Assembly (NCBI RefSeq): GCF_003812745.1
Contig: NZ_CP033831.1
Span: forward strand, 2,666,001 to 2,730,000
Length of the DNA stretch: 64,000 nucleotides
Direction of reading: 5' to 3'
Source: Serratia sp. FDAARGOS_506
Lineage (GTDB): Bacteria > Pseudomonadota > Gammaproteobacteria > Enterobacterales > Enterobacteriaceae
Shown: piece by piece, positions 19,051 to 27,788 of the stretch
Numbering within the stretch: position 1 is the first letter of the stretch
How the letters are laid out: every line of letters starts with the position of its first letter
The notes under the pieces: model-generated
What the model saw: only the letters and a program-made list of their open reading frames with translations
The model's database searches: none
Told to the model about the DNA's origin: nothing
Program-made: the position numbers and the translations under genes

Positions 19051-20190
19051 ATGTTTGACTATGAAGTACTGCGATTTATCTGGTGGGTGCTGGTTGGCGT
19101 GTTGCTGATCGGCTTCGCCGTCACCGACGGTTTCGACATGGGCGTCGGCATCCTGGTGCGCATCATCGGTAAAACCGATACCGAGCGCCGGGTGATGATT
19201 AACTCCATCGCCCCGCATTGGGACGGTAACCAGGTGTGGCTGATCACCGCCGGCGGCGCGTTGTTCGCCGCCTGGCCGATGGTGTACGCAGCGGCCTTCT
19301 CCGGCTTCTACGTCGCCATGATCCTGGTGCTGGCCGCCTTGTTCTTCCGCCCGGTCGGTTTTGACTACCGTTCCAAGCTGGAGAGCAGCCGCTGGCGCAA
19401 CATGTGGGACTGGGGCATCTTCATCGGTTCCTTCGTGCCTGCGTTGGTGTTCGGCGTGGCGTTCGGCAACCTGCTGCAGGGCGTGCCGTTCCATGTGGAC
19501 GAGTACCTGCGCCTGTTCTACACCGGCAACTTCTTCCAATTGCTGAATCCGTTCGGTCTGTTGGCTGGCGTAGTCAGTCTGACCATGCTGGTCACGCAGG
19601 GCGCGACCTACCTGCAGATGCGTACCACCGGCGAGATCCACCTGCGGTCACGCGCCGCGGCGCAAATTGCAACGCTGATCATGGCGGTGTGCTTCCTGCT
19701 GGCGGGCGTGTGGCTTGTTAAAGGCATCGATGGCTACGTGATCACTTCGGCGCTGGATACCATGGCGGAATCCAACCCGCTGCGCAAAGAAGTGGCGCAT
19801 CAGGCCGGCGCATGGCTGATCAACTTCAACAAGTATCCGCTGCTGTGGGCATTGCCTGCGCTGGGCGTGGTGCTGCCGTTGTTCACCATCCTGTTCTCGC
19901 GTCTGGAGAAAGGCGCGCTGGCGTTCGTCACCTCGTCGCTGACCATCGCCTGCGTCATCCTCACTGCCGGGGTCACCATGTTCCCGTTCGTGATGCCGTC
20001 CAGCACCGTGCCTAACGTCAGTCTGACCATGTGGGACGCGACCTCGAGCCTGTTGACGCTGAAAGTGATGACCGTCGTGGCGGCGATCTTCGTACCTATC
20101 GTTTTGGCGTACACCAGCTGGTCGTACTACAAAATGTTCGGTCGTCTCGACAAGAACTACATCGAAAACAACAAGCATTCGCTGTACTAA
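19051..20190 (+). CDS. cydB: Cytochrome bd-I ubiquinol oxidase subunit II
   Basis: A 379-residue inner-membrane subunit that pairs with CydA and is needed to assemble the heme b595/d site. The protein begins MFDYEVLRFIWWVLVGVLLIGFAVTDGFDMGVG, the family signature, and has about eight hydrophobic helices. Length matches E. coli. CAGGAG lies eight bases before the start. cydX follows 17 bases after the stop. Confidence 0.98.
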   Translation: MFDYEVLRFIWWVLVGVLLIGFAVTDGFDMGVGILVRIIGKTDTERRVMINSIAPHWDGNQVWLITAGGALFAAWPMVYAAAFSGFYVAMILVLAALFFRPVGFDYRSKLESSRWRNMWDWGIFIGSFVPALVFGVAFGNLLQGVPFHVDEYLRLFYTGNFFQLLNPFGLLAGVVSLTMLVTQGATYLQMRTTGEIHLRSRAAAQIATLIMAVCFLLAGVWLVKGIDGYVITSALDTMAESNPLRKEVAHQAGAWLINFNKYPLLWALPALGVVLPLFTILFSRLEKGALAFVTSSLTIACVILTAGVTMFPFVMPSSTVPNVSLTMWDATSSLLTLKVMTVVAAIFVPIVLAYTSWSYYKMFGRLDKNYIENNKHSLY

Positions 20191-20207
20191 GGATAAGGAG
20201 CTAAACC

Positions 20208-20321
20208 ATGTGGTATTTTGCCTGGATTCTCGGAACGCTTCTTGCCTGCGCCTTCGGCATCATCACGGCGCTGGCGCTTGAGCAGAGCGAAGCGACCAAA
20301 GCTCAACAAGACGGTAAGTGA
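20208..20321 (+). CDS. cydX: Cytochrome bd-I oxidase small subunit CydX
   Basis: A 37-residue single-pass membrane protein read directly from the sequence. It begins MWYFAWILGTLLACAFGI, the conserved CydX signature, and ends with a polar tail (EQSEATKAQQDGK). It is required for stability and activity of bd oxidase in E. coli. AAGGAG lies eight bases upstream. Its TGA overlaps the ybgE ATG by one base. Confidence 0.95.
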   Translation: MWYFAWILGTLLACAFGIITALALEQSEATKAQQDGK

Positions 20322-20617
20322 TGAGCTCTTCCGTGATTGACAAGCTGTACGCTGTCACTGACAAGGGCCCGATCCGGGCCCTTTCCCTGGTGCTGGCGTT
20401 GATTTTGGCGGGGTGCGTGTTCTGGGATCCGACGCGTTTCGCCGCCAAAACCAGCTCGTTGGAGATTTGGGAAGGACTGTTACTGATTTGGGCGGTGTGC
20501 GCCGGGGTGATCCACGGTTTTGGATTCCGCCCGCAGCGCAGCGTCTGGCGCGCTTTTTTCGCGCCACTTCCCGCAATTGTGATCCTGTGCGCAGGATTAC
20601 TTTACGTTTCTTTATAA
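20321..20617 (+). CDS. ybgE: Cyd operon protein YbgE
   Basis: A 98-residue inner-membrane protein with three hydrophobic segments, always found behind cydABX in enterobacteria. Function is unknown. The conserved block GCVFWDPTRFAAKTSSLEIWEGLLLIWAVCAGVIHG matches E. coli YbgE. The ATG at 20321 is coupled to the cydX stop (TGATG); a GTG one codon earlier is less likely. A terminator follows. Confidence 0.93.
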   Translation: MSSSVIDKLYAVTDKGPIRALSLVLALILAGCVFWDPTRFAAKTSSLEIWEGLLLIWAVCAGVIHGFGFRPQRSVWRAFFAPLPAIVILCAGLLYVSL

Positions 20618-20636
20618 TCTCCCCGATGTCCCCACG

Positions 20637-20666
20637 TTATGGGCCCTCACGGCCCATAATTATTTT
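20637..20666 (+). terminator. Terminator of the cyd operon
   Basis: TTATGGGCC-CTCAC-GGCCCATAA followed by TTATTTT: a perfect 9-bp stem with a U-rich tail, 20 bases after ybgE. Confidence 0.85.
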
Positions 20667-20747
20667 CATTCCCATCTTGTAACCCATTCCCAACCCGATC
20701 CGTCTTGCGTATAGTAGCAGCGTTAAATTGCATTGCTGGGAAGTAGA

Positions 20748-21832
<1,085 letters not shown>

Positions 21833-21844
21833 GTAGGAGGTAGC

Positions 21845-22273
21845 ATGGCGAGAGTACGTGGACGTAGTCGGCGCGAGCTGAAGTCCGAAATTAACATCGT
21901 TCCGCTGCTCGACGTGTTGCTGGTGCTGCTGCTGATCTTTATGGCAACCGCGCCAATCATCACGCAGAGCGTGGAGGTTGACCTGCCGGACGCCACCGAT
22001 TCCAAAACGGTGTCCAGCGATGACAATCCGCCGGTGATCCTCGAGGTTTCCGGCGTAGGTCAATACACCCTGGTGGTGGATCACAACCGTATGGAGCTGC
22101 TGCCGCCAGAGCAAGTCGCGGCCGAAGCCAAGTCGCGTTTGGCGGCTAACCCGAAAACGGTCTTTTTGATCGGCGGTGCGAAGGAAGTCCCTTACGATGA
22201 GATTATCAAGGCATTGAATATTCTCCATCAGGCGGGCGTGGCTTCCGTGGGGCTGATGACCCAGCCGATCTGA
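21845..22273 (+). CDS. tolR: Tol-Pal system protein TolR
   Basis: A 142-residue single-span inner-membrane protein of the ExbD/TolR family. The single helix (VPLLDVLLVLLLIFMATAPI) carries the proton-responsive Asp in PLLDVLL, and the periplasmic domain follows with VDLPDATDSK. It works with TolQ to drive TolA at the division site. Preceded by AGGAGG; it is separated from tolA by 81 bases that contain a hairpin. Confidence 0.97.
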   Translation: MARVRGRSRRELKSEINIVPLLDVLLVLLLIFMATAPIITQSVEVDLPDATDSKTVSSDDNPPVILEVSGVGQYTLVVDHNRMELLPPEQVAAEAKSRLAANPKTVFLIGGAKEVPYDEIIKALNILHQAGVASVGLMTQPI

Positions 22274-22294
22274 CCGTAAGGCGAACGGCAACCC

Positions 22295-22320
22295 GGTTCC
22301 TGCGCTGCGGCCCAGGAACC
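22295..22320 (+). repeat. tolR-tolA intercistronic hairpin
   Basis: GGTTCCTG and CAGGAACC form a perfect 8-bp stem with a ten-base loop. No U-tract follows. It may modulate readthrough or stability between tolR and tolA. Confidence 0.4.
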
Positions 22321-22354
22321 CCGTATAAGCAACACCAGTTTTTGGGAATCTATT

Positions 22355-23578
22355 TTGGTAAAGGCAACTGAGCAAAACGATAAGCTGAACCGCGCCGTTA
22401 TTGTTTCGGTCGTTCTGCACTTCATATTGATTGCCCTGCTGATTTGGGGATCGCTGCAGGAAAAGGTCGACATGAGCGCCGGTGGCGGTGGCGACGGTTC
22501 CGTAGTGGGCGCGGTGATGGTCGATCCCGGCGCCGTGGTGGAGCAGTACAACCGCCAGCAGCAGCAGAGCAACGATGCGCAGCGTGCCGAGAAGCAGCGC
22601 CAGAAAAAAGCGGAGCAACAGGCCGAAGAGCTTCAGCAGAAGCAGGCGGAGCAGCAGCAGCGCCTGAAAGAGCTGGAGAAAGAGCGTTTGGCGGCGCAGG
22701 AGAAAGCGGCGCAGCAAGCTAAAACGCAGGCGGAGCAACAGCAGAAGGCGGCAGAGCAGCAGAAACAGGCCGCCGAGCAGCAAAAAGCGGCGGAAGCTGC
22801 CGCCGCCAAGGCCAAAGAGCAACAAAAAGTCGCCGAAGCCGCTGCCGCCAAGGCGAAGGCCGAAGCGGACAAGATAGCCAAGGCGCAGGCGGACGCGCAG
22901 AAGAAAGCCGAAGCGGAAGCCAAAAAAGAAGCGGCCGCCGCTGCCGCCGCCAAGAAACAGGCGGAAGAGGCGAAGAAAGCCGCGGCTGCCGCCGCAGAGC
23001 AAAAAGCCGCAGAGGCCGCGGAGAAGAAAGCGGCCGCTGAAGCCGAGAAAAAAGCCGCAGCGGAAGCCGAGAAGAAGGCTGCCGCTGAGGCAGAGAAGAA
23101 AGCCGCCGCCGCTGAGAAAGCTGCGGCAGCCAAAAAAGCTGCAGCAGAGAAGAAGAAGGCCGCTGCCGATGCCGCGAAGCAATCGGCGGAAGTCGACGAT
23201 CTGTTTGGCGGCCTGGCGGACGGCAAGAACGCGCCGAAAGGCGGCGGTAAGCAGAAGGGCGACGGCAAACCGGCTGGGCAAGGCAACGCCAAGACGGCTG
23301 GCGCCAGCGGGGCGGAAATCAATGGCTATCTTGGCCAGATTACCGCTGCGATTCAAAGCAAGTTCTACGATGCGGATCTGTACAAGGGCCGTAAATGTGA
23401 CCTGCGAATCAAGCTGGCGCCGGACGGTTTACTGATAGACGTGAAATCTGAAGGGGGCGATCCGGCACTGTGTCAGGCGGCGATAGCCGCAGCGAAACAG
23501 GCGAGGATCCCGAAACCGCCAAGTCAGGCGGTGTATGAGGTGTTTAAGAATGCTCCCCTTACGTTCAAGCCGCAATAA
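22355..23578 (+). CDS. tolA: Tol-Pal system energy-transducing protein TolA
   Basis: A 407-residue protein anchored in the inner membrane by one N-terminal helix (IVSVVLHFILIALLIWG). A long Ala/Lys/Glu/Gln-rich helical domain (about residues 60-275) spans the periplasm, and a globular C-terminal domain with CDLRIKLAPDGLLIDVKSEGGDPALCQ contacts TolB and Pal. The start is TTG at 22355: the next residues VKATEQNDKLNRA match the E. coli start and no ATG or GTG fits. The rare start and the preceding hairpin may lower TolA synthesis relative to TolQR. The coding repeat region produces long spurious frames on the other strand. Confidence 0.96.
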   Translation: MVKATEQNDKLNRAVIVSVVLHFILIALLIWGSLQEKVDMSAGGGGDGSVVGAVMVDPGAVVEQYNRQQQQSNDAQRAEKQRQKKAEQQAEELQQKQAEQQQRLKELEKERLAAQEKAAQQAKTQAEQQQKAAEQQKQAAEQQKAAEAAAAKAKEQQKVAEAAAAKAKAEADKIAKAQADAQKKAEAEAKKEAAAAAAAKKQAEEAKKAAAAAAEQKAAEAAEKKAAAEAEKKAAAEAEKKAAAEAEKKAAAAEKAAAAKKAAAEKKKAAADAAKQSAEVDDLFGGLADGKNAPKGGGKQKGDGKPAGQGNAKTAGASGAEINGYLGQITAAIQSKFYDADLYKGRKCDLRIKLAPDGLLIDVKSEGGDPALCQAAIAAAKQARIPKPPSQAVYEVFKNAPLTFKPQ

Positions 23579-23711
23579 TGGTTGTTTGAGCTGAGTAATA
23601 TCACAGGGATGTACTAAGGTAACCAACAGGGATTATGTAGTTTTACGTAAGTTGGTTTGTTAAAATTCTGCTAATTTATCGCAGGCATCCCGCCTGGATA
23701 AGGGAGATGAG

Positions 23712-25004
23712 ATGAAGCAGGCATTTCGAGTAGCGCTAGGTTTTTTAATTCTGTGGGCGTCCGTGCTGCACGCGGAAGTTCGCATTGAAATCACCCAGGG
23801 GGTCGACTCCGCTCGTCCGATTGGCGTGGTGCCGTTTAAATGGGCGGGCCCAGGCACGCCGCCGGAAGATATCGGCAAGATTGTCGGTGCGGATCTGCGC
23901 AACAGCGGCAAATTCAACCCGATCGACGTGGCGCGCATGCCGCAGCAACCGACCTCTGCGTCTGAAGTGACGCCGGCGGCCTGGACTGCGCTGGGCATCG
24001 ACGCCGTGGTTGTCGGCCAGGTTCAACCTGGCGCAGACGGCAGCTACCTGATCTCCTACCAGCTGGTGGACACCTCGGGTTCGCCGGGCACCGTATTGGC
24101 GCAGAACCAGTATAAAGTGACCAAACAGTGGTTGCGTTATTCTGCCCATACCGCCAGCGACGAAGTGTTCGAGAAGCTGACCGGCATCAAGGGCGCGTTC
24201 CGTACCCGTATCGCCTACGTAGTGCAGACCAACGGCGGGAAATTCCCGTATGAGCTGCGCGTAGCGGATTACGACGGTTACAACCAATTCACGGTGCACC
24301 GTTCGCCTGAGCCGCTGATGTCGCCGGCCTGGTCGCCGGACGGCAGCAAACTGGCTTACGTGACCTTCGAGAGCGGCCGTTCCGCGCTGGTGGTGCAGAC
24401 CCTGGCTAACGGCGCTATCCGCCAGATCGCCTCGTTCCCGCGCCACAACGGTGCGCCGGCGTTCTCGCCGGACGGCAGCAAGCTGGCGTTCGCGCTGTCC
24501 AAGAGCGGCAGCCTGAACCTGTACGTGATGAACCTCGGATCCGGCCAGATCACGCAGCTGACCGATGGGCGCAACAACAATACCGAACCGACCTGGTTCC
24601 CGGATGGCCAGTCTCTGGCGTTTACCTCCGACCAGGGCGGGCGTCCACAGATTTATAAAATCAGCGCCAGCGGCGGTGCCGCACAACGTCTGACGTGGGA
24701 AGGCTCTCAGAACCAGGATTCTGAAGTCAGCTCCGATGGTAAATTCCTGGTGATGGTGAGCACCAACAGTGGTGCACAACACATCGCCAAACAAGATCTT
24801 GGATCGGGCGCCGTTCAGGTTTTGACCGGCACCTTCCTGGATGAAACGCCTAGTATTGCGCCAAACGGCACCATGGTGATCTATAGCTCCACGCAAGGTA
24901 TGGGCTCCGTGTTGCAGTTGGTGTCAACTGATGGGCGTTTCAAAGCGCGTCTTCCGGCAACTGATGGACAGGTCAAATTCCCTGCCTGGTCGCCGTATCT
25001 GTGA
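23712..25004 (+). CDS. tolB: Tol-Pal system beta-propeller protein TolB
   Basis: A 430-residue periplasmic protein with a signal peptide ([21 protein letters not shown]). The mature N-terminus EVRIEI is the region that contacts TolA in E. coli. A small alpha/beta domain (to about residue 160) is followed by a six-bladed propeller with repeated [15 protein letters not shown]-type blades that bind Pal. A GGGAGATGAG ribosome site precedes the ATG. A 133-base gap separates it from tolA, so a separate promoter is possible, as reported for E. coli tolB-pal. Confidence 0.97.
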   Translation: MKQAFRVALGFLILWASVLHAEVRIEITQGVDSARPIGVVPFKWAGPGTPPEDIGKIVGADLRNSGKFNPIDVARMPQQPTSASEVTPAAWTALGIDAVVVGQVQPGADGSYLISYQLVDTSGSPGTVLAQNQYKVTKQWLRYSAHTASDEVFEKLTGIKGAFRTRIAYVVQTNGGKFPYELRVADYDGYNQFTVHRSPEPLMSPAWSPDGSKLAYVTFESGRSALVVQTLANGAIRQIASFPRHNGAPAFSPDGSKLAFALSKSGSLNLYVMNLGSGQITQLTDGRNNNTEPTWFPDGQSLAFTSDQGGRPQIYKISASGGAAQRLTWEGSQNQDSEVSSDGKFLVMVSTNSGAQHIAKQDLGSGAVQVLTGTFLDETPSIAPNGTMVIYSSTQGMGSVLQLVSTDGRFKARLPATDGQVKFPAWSPYL

Positions 25005-25048
25005 TGCATGTGTAAATATGTATGGCAAACTATAAAAGGATCAAAGAA

Positions 25049-25558
25049 ATGCAACTGAACAAAGTGCTGAAAGGGCTTCTGCTGGCACTGCCAGTTCTGG
25101 CTGTAGCAGCTTGTAGTTCTAACAAAAGCGCAAACAACGACCAATCTGGTATGGGCGCTGGCACTGGTATGGAAAACGGCAGCAGCAACCTGTCTTCCGA
25201 AGAACAAGCTCGTCTGCAGATGCAAGAACTGCAGAAGAACAACATCGTTTACTTCGGCCTGGACAAGTATGACGTAAGCTCCGAATTCGCTCAGATGCTG
25301 GACGCGCACGCTGCATTCCTGCGTAACAACCCGTCTTACAAAGTGACTGTTGAAGGCCACGCTGACGAACGCGGCACGCCGGAATACAACATCGCTCTGG
25401 GTGAGCGCCGTGCTAACGCCGTTAAAATGTACCTGCAGGGTAAAGGCGTTTCCGCTGACCAGATCTCTATCGTTTCTTACGGTAAAGAAAAACCAGCAGT
25501 ACTGGGCCACGACGAAGCGGCTTATGCTAAAAACCGTCGTGCCGTTCTGGTTTACTAA
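25049..25558 (+). CDS. pal: Peptidoglycan-associated lipoprotein Pal
   Basis: A 169-residue outer-membrane lipoprotein that links the outer membrane to peptidoglycan. The signal peptide ends in a lipobox (VAAC, lipid-modified Cys22). A Ser/Asn/Gly-rich linker leads to the OmpA-like domain with [21 protein letters not shown], whose Asp and Arg contact diaminopimelate in the family. The ATG at 25049 preceded by AAAGGATCAAAG gives the E. coli N-terminus MQLNKVLKG; an in-frame ATG nine codons earlier is rejected. cpoB follows after nine bases. Confidence 0.98.
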   Translation: MQLNKVLKGLLLALPVLAVAACSSNKSANNDQSGMGAGTGMENGSSNLSSEEQARLQMQELQKNNIVYFGLDKYDVSSEFAQMLDAHAAFLRNNPSYKVTVEGHADERGTPEYNIALGERRANAVKMYLQGKGVSADQISIVSYGKEKPAVLGHDEAAYAKNRRAVLVY

Positions 25559-25567
25559 GAGAATCGC

Positions 25568-26362
25568 ATGAACAGTAACTTCAGACGTCACCTGTTGAGT
25601 CTGTCGTTACTGGTTGGCGTAGCGGCCCCCTGGGCCGCTACTGCCCAAGCGCCAATCAGTAATGTCGGCTCCGGCTCGGTCGAAGACCGCGTCACCTCGC
25701 TTGAGCGCATCAGCAATGCTCAAGGCCAGCTTTTAAACCAACTCCAGCAGCAACTCTCTGATAACCAACGCGACATTGATTCTCTCCGTGGGCAAATCCA
25801 GGAAAGCCAGTATCAGTTGAATCAGGTGGTTGAACGCCAAAAGCAAATCTATCAGCAGATGGATAGCCTCAGCCAGGGCGGCGCTCAGAGCGCTTCTGCG
25901 GCCGCGGGTGCTGCCGGTGGGGCTACCGCAGGCGCATCTTCCGATGCGGGCGGCAGCGCTCCTGCAGCCGCTTCTGCAACGCCGAGCGGCGGTGATGAGA
26001 ACAGTGACTACAACGCCGCTGTTTCTCTGGCGCTGGAAAAAAAACAGTATGACCAGGCGATTTCCGCCTTTCAGTCCTTCGTAAAACAGTATCCGAAGTC
26101 TACCTACCAGCCCAATGCCAACTATTGGCTGGGGCAGTTGTTCTACAACAAGGGTAAAAAAGACGACGCGGCCTACTATTTTGCGGTGGTGGTGAAGAAT
26201 TACGCTAAATCACCGAAGGCGCCGGACGCCATGTACAAGGTGGGCATCATCATGCAGGAGAAAGGGCAGGCCGATAAAGCCAAAGCCGTGTTCCAGCAGG
26301 TGATTAAACAGTACCCAACCAGTGCGGCGGCCAAACAGGCGAAAAGTCGCGTAGGCGGTTAA
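25568..26362 (+). CDS. cpoB: Cell division coordinator CpoB (YbgF)
   Basis: A 264-residue periplasmic protein with a signal peptide ending at ATAQA. An N-terminal coiled coil (about residues 35-100, Gln-rich heptads) drives trimerisation and TolA binding in the family. An Ala/Gly/Ser linker follows, then a TPR domain with DYNAAVSLALEKKQYDQAISAFQSF and two further repeats. In E. coli it coordinates PBP1B with Tol constriction. It ends the tol-pal operon and is followed by a stem-loop. Confidence 0.95.
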   Translation: MNSNFRRHLLSLSLLVGVAAPWAATAQAPISNVGSGSVEDRVTSLERISNAQGQLLNQLQQQLSDNQRDIDSLRGQIQESQYQLNQVVERQKQIYQQMDSLSQGGAQSASAAAGAAGGATAGASSDAGGSAPAAASATPSGGDENSDYNAAVSLALEKKQYDQAISAFQSFVKQYPKSTYQPNANYWLGQLFYNKGKKDDAAYYFAVVVKNYAKSPKAPDAMYKVGIIMQEKGQADKAKAVFQQVIKQYPTSAAAKQAKSRVGG

Positions 26363-26373
26363 CAGTCAGAAAA

Positions 26374-26416
26374 ATGAGCCCAGAAGTTAGTCTATTTGAC
26401 CGATTTCTGGGCTCAT
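26374..26416 (+). terminator. Stem-loop after cpoB
   Basis: ATGAGCCCAGAA and TTCTGGGCTCAT form a perfect 12-bp stem with a 19-base loop, 12 bases after the cpoB stop. No clear U-tract follows, so it may be an mRNA 3'-end protecting or Rho-assisted end of the tol-pal transcript. Confidence 0.55.
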
Positions 26417-26461
26417 TCGCGTGAAGAACAAGCAGTTGAACGTATCAGTAAAAAATTTAGG

Positions 26462-26489
26462 TTGCGCTGCCAAGATAAATTAGTAATAT
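26462..26489 (+). promoter_or_regulatory. Promoter of the Lys/Val tRNA operon
   Basis: TTGCGC (-35) and TAATAT (-10) are 16 bases apart, followed by a GC-rich discriminator (GCCGCCG) of the kind linked to stringent control of stable RNA. The first tRNA begins about 50 bases downstream. Confidence 0.6.
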
Positions 26490-26540
26490 ATGCCGCCGTT
26501 GCCAAGACATCTTGCAAGATGTTAAAGCGGCAGGGAAATT

Positions 26541-26616
26541 GGGTCGTTAGCTCAGTTGGTAGAGCAGTTGACTTTTAATCAATTGGTCGCAGGTTCGAAT
26601 CCTGCACGACCCACCA
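26541..26616 (+). tRNA. tRNA-Lys (anticodon TTT), copy 1
   Basis: 76 bases including encoded CCA. Acceptor stem GGGTCGT/ACGACCC, anticodon loop CTTTTAA, and T-loop GGTTCGAATCC. Identical to the other three tRNA-Lys copies here. First of the array; it corresponds to lysT of E. coli by position. Confidence 0.97.
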
Positions 26617-26653
26617 ATTTTGAAGCAAGAAATGAAGTGGAATCGGGAAGGAT

Positions 26654-26720
26654 AACATCACGAAGTGATGGCCCGTTAGGGCGAGGCCAAAGGCCGAGTC
26701 ATCCTGCACGACCCACCAAT
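26654..26720 (+). repeat. Spacer repeat A ending in a tRNA-Lys 3' remnant
   Basis: A stretch containing CATCAC-GAA-GTGATG and GGCC-AAA-GGCC short hairpins, ending in TCCTGCACGACCCACCA (26702-26718). That end equals the last 17 bases of tRNA-Lys including CCA, without the rest of the gene. A near copy lies at 27402-27469. This resembles the tRNA-terminus repeats of the E. coli tyrT operon. Confidence 0.75.
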
Positions 26721-26747
26721 TTCTGAAGTAGCAGTAACCACAACAGT

Positions 26748-26823
26748 GGGTGATTAGCTCAGTTGGTAGAGCATCTCCTTTACACGGAGGGGGTCGGCGG
26801 TTCGAGCCCGTCATCACCCACCA
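26748..26823 (+). tRNA. tRNA-Val (anticodon TAC), copy 1
   Basis: 76 bases with encoded CCA. Acceptor GGGTGAT/ATCACCC, anticodon loop TTTACAC, and T-arm CGGTTCGAGCCCG. Identical to the second Val copy at 27170. Confidence 0.97.
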
Positions 26824-26830
26824 CTGTTAT

Positions 26831-26906
26831 GGGTCGTTAGCTCAGTTGGTAGAGCAGTTGACTTTTAATCAATTGGTCGCAGGTTCGAATCCTGCACGAC
26901 CCACCA
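26831..26906 (+). tRNA. tRNA-Lys (anticodon TTT), copy 2
   Basis: Identical in all 76 bases to copy 1. It starts seven bases after the preceding tRNA-Val, so both are cut from one precursor. Confidence 0.97.
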
Positions 26907-27057
26907 TTCTTTAAGAATGGCAGCTTCAGAATCGGTTTGATGTGGCAAAGTAAAGGTCCGAGTCGAGTACCCGTCGAGTTGTCCTGAACATCCCCATCCT
27001 TGTTTTCCGCGAGTCGGTCCAATAGCCTATTCGCCATCAGCAGTAAACCACATCAGT

Positions 27058-27133
27058 GGGTCGTTAGCTCAGTTGGTAGAGCAGTTGACTTTTAATCAAT
27101 TGGTCGCAGGTTCGAATCCTGCACGACCCACCA
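27058..27133 (+). tRNA. tRNA-Lys (anticodon TTT), copy 3
   Basis: Identical to copies 1 and 2. It follows a 151-base spacer (26907-27057) in which nothing else is recognised. Confidence 0.97.
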
Positions 27134-27169
27134 CTCTTTGAGAGTGAAAAATAGCAGTACCACAGCAGT

Positions 27170-27245
27170 GGGTGATTAGCTCAGTTGGTAGAGCATCTCC
27201 TTTACACGGAGGGGGTCGGCGGTTCGAGCCCGTCATCACCCACCA
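27170..27245 (+). tRNA. tRNA-Val (anticodon TAC), copy 2
   Basis: Identical to the first tRNA-Val. The spacer on each side is short, consistent with one polycistronic precursor. Confidence 0.97.
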
Positions 27246-27251
27246 CACTGC

Positions 27252-27327
27252 GGGTCGTTAGCTCAGTTGGTAGAGCAGTTGACTTTTAATCAATTGGTCG
27301 CAGGTTCGAATCCTGCACGACCCACCA
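27252..27327 (+). tRNA. tRNA-Lys (anticodon TTT), copy 4
   Basis: Identical to the other tRNA-Lys copies and the last complete tRNA of the array. Its 3' flank (ATTCTTTAAGAATGG) matches the flank of copy 2, which points to block duplication. Confidence 0.97.
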
Positions 27328-27401
27328 TTCTTTAAGAATGGCTGCGATAGAGAATCGTAAAGGATGAGAACCTTAAAGGTTCGAGTCTCGCGAAGCGAGA
27401 C

Positions 27402-27469
27402 AACATCACTCCGGTGATGGCCCGCAAGGGCGAGGCCAAAGGCCGAGTTATCCTGCACGACCCACCAAT
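27402..27469 (+). repeat. Spacer repeat B ending in a tRNA-Lys 3' remnant
   Basis: Near-identical to 26654-26720: hairpin CATCAC-TCCG-GTGATG, then GGCGAGGCCAAAGGCCGAGT, then TCCTGCACGACCCACCA (27451-27467), the 3' end of tRNA-Lys. Differences between copies are few and lie mainly in hairpin loops. Confidence 0.75.
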
Positions 27470-27475
27470 TCAGAG

Positions 27476-27499
27476 AAAAGCGCCTTTTGGCGCTTTTTT
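27476..27499 (+). terminator. Rho-independent terminator of the tRNA operon
   Basis: AAAAGCGCC-TTTT-GGCGCTTTTTT: a strong stem with T-tract directly after the last tRNA remnant. Confidence 0.92.
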
Positions 27500-27708
27500 C
27501 GCATCTGCAGCACCGTAATCTACATTGGTGCTTTCTCGTTTCAACACCGCACCGATCAGCATCCCGCTCTTATCTGTACGTAATAAACCCTTACCAAGCC
27601 ATTATCCGTTGTGTTCTGTGAGGTTAATGTCTGTGTTTTTAATCCATTAAACACTAAGTGCGCAAATATGAAAATATCAGCGGACTTTTCGCGCAGTTTT
27701 AGGTATTT

Positions 27709-27726
27709 TGTTTAGTATATAAAACG
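27709..27726. promoter_or_regulatory. NadR-box candidate upstream of nadA
   Basis: TGTTTA-GTATAT-AAAACG matches the NadR consensus TGTTTA-N6-TAAACA at ten of twelve positions. It lies about 62 bases before the nadA start. NadR repression of nadA is established in E. coli and Salmonella. Confidence 0.55.
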
Positions 27727-27788
27727 AAGGGCGTTGCGGCAGGCGATATTCACGCGGCAGGCGCCCAGCCTAGCATGAGATTGCAGCG

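Larger units (their letters stand above)
27328..27788. other. Spacer between the tRNA array and nadA
   Basis: A 461-base stretch with no gene. It holds the second tRNA-remnant repeat (27402-27469), the operon terminator (27476-27499) and, close to nadA, a NadR-like box (27709-27726). The middle (27500-27700) is AT-rich and shows nothing recognisable. Confidence 0.6.

Noticed and set aside
22633-23322. A 229-codon Ala/Ser/Phe-rich frame opposite tolA.
   Set aside because: It is the reverse reading of the TolA Ala/Lys/Glu repeat region and has no independent support.
26541-27469. Repeated units at regular intervals that could suggest a CRISPR array.
   Set aside because: The repeats are full tRNA genes and tRNA 3' remnants; spacers are irregular and no cas genes are near.
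26617-27788. The tRNA array as a possible integration site for a genomic island.
   Set aside because: No integrase, attachment repeats beyond the tRNA remnants, or foreign genes are seen; nadA-pnuC follow as in E. coli.
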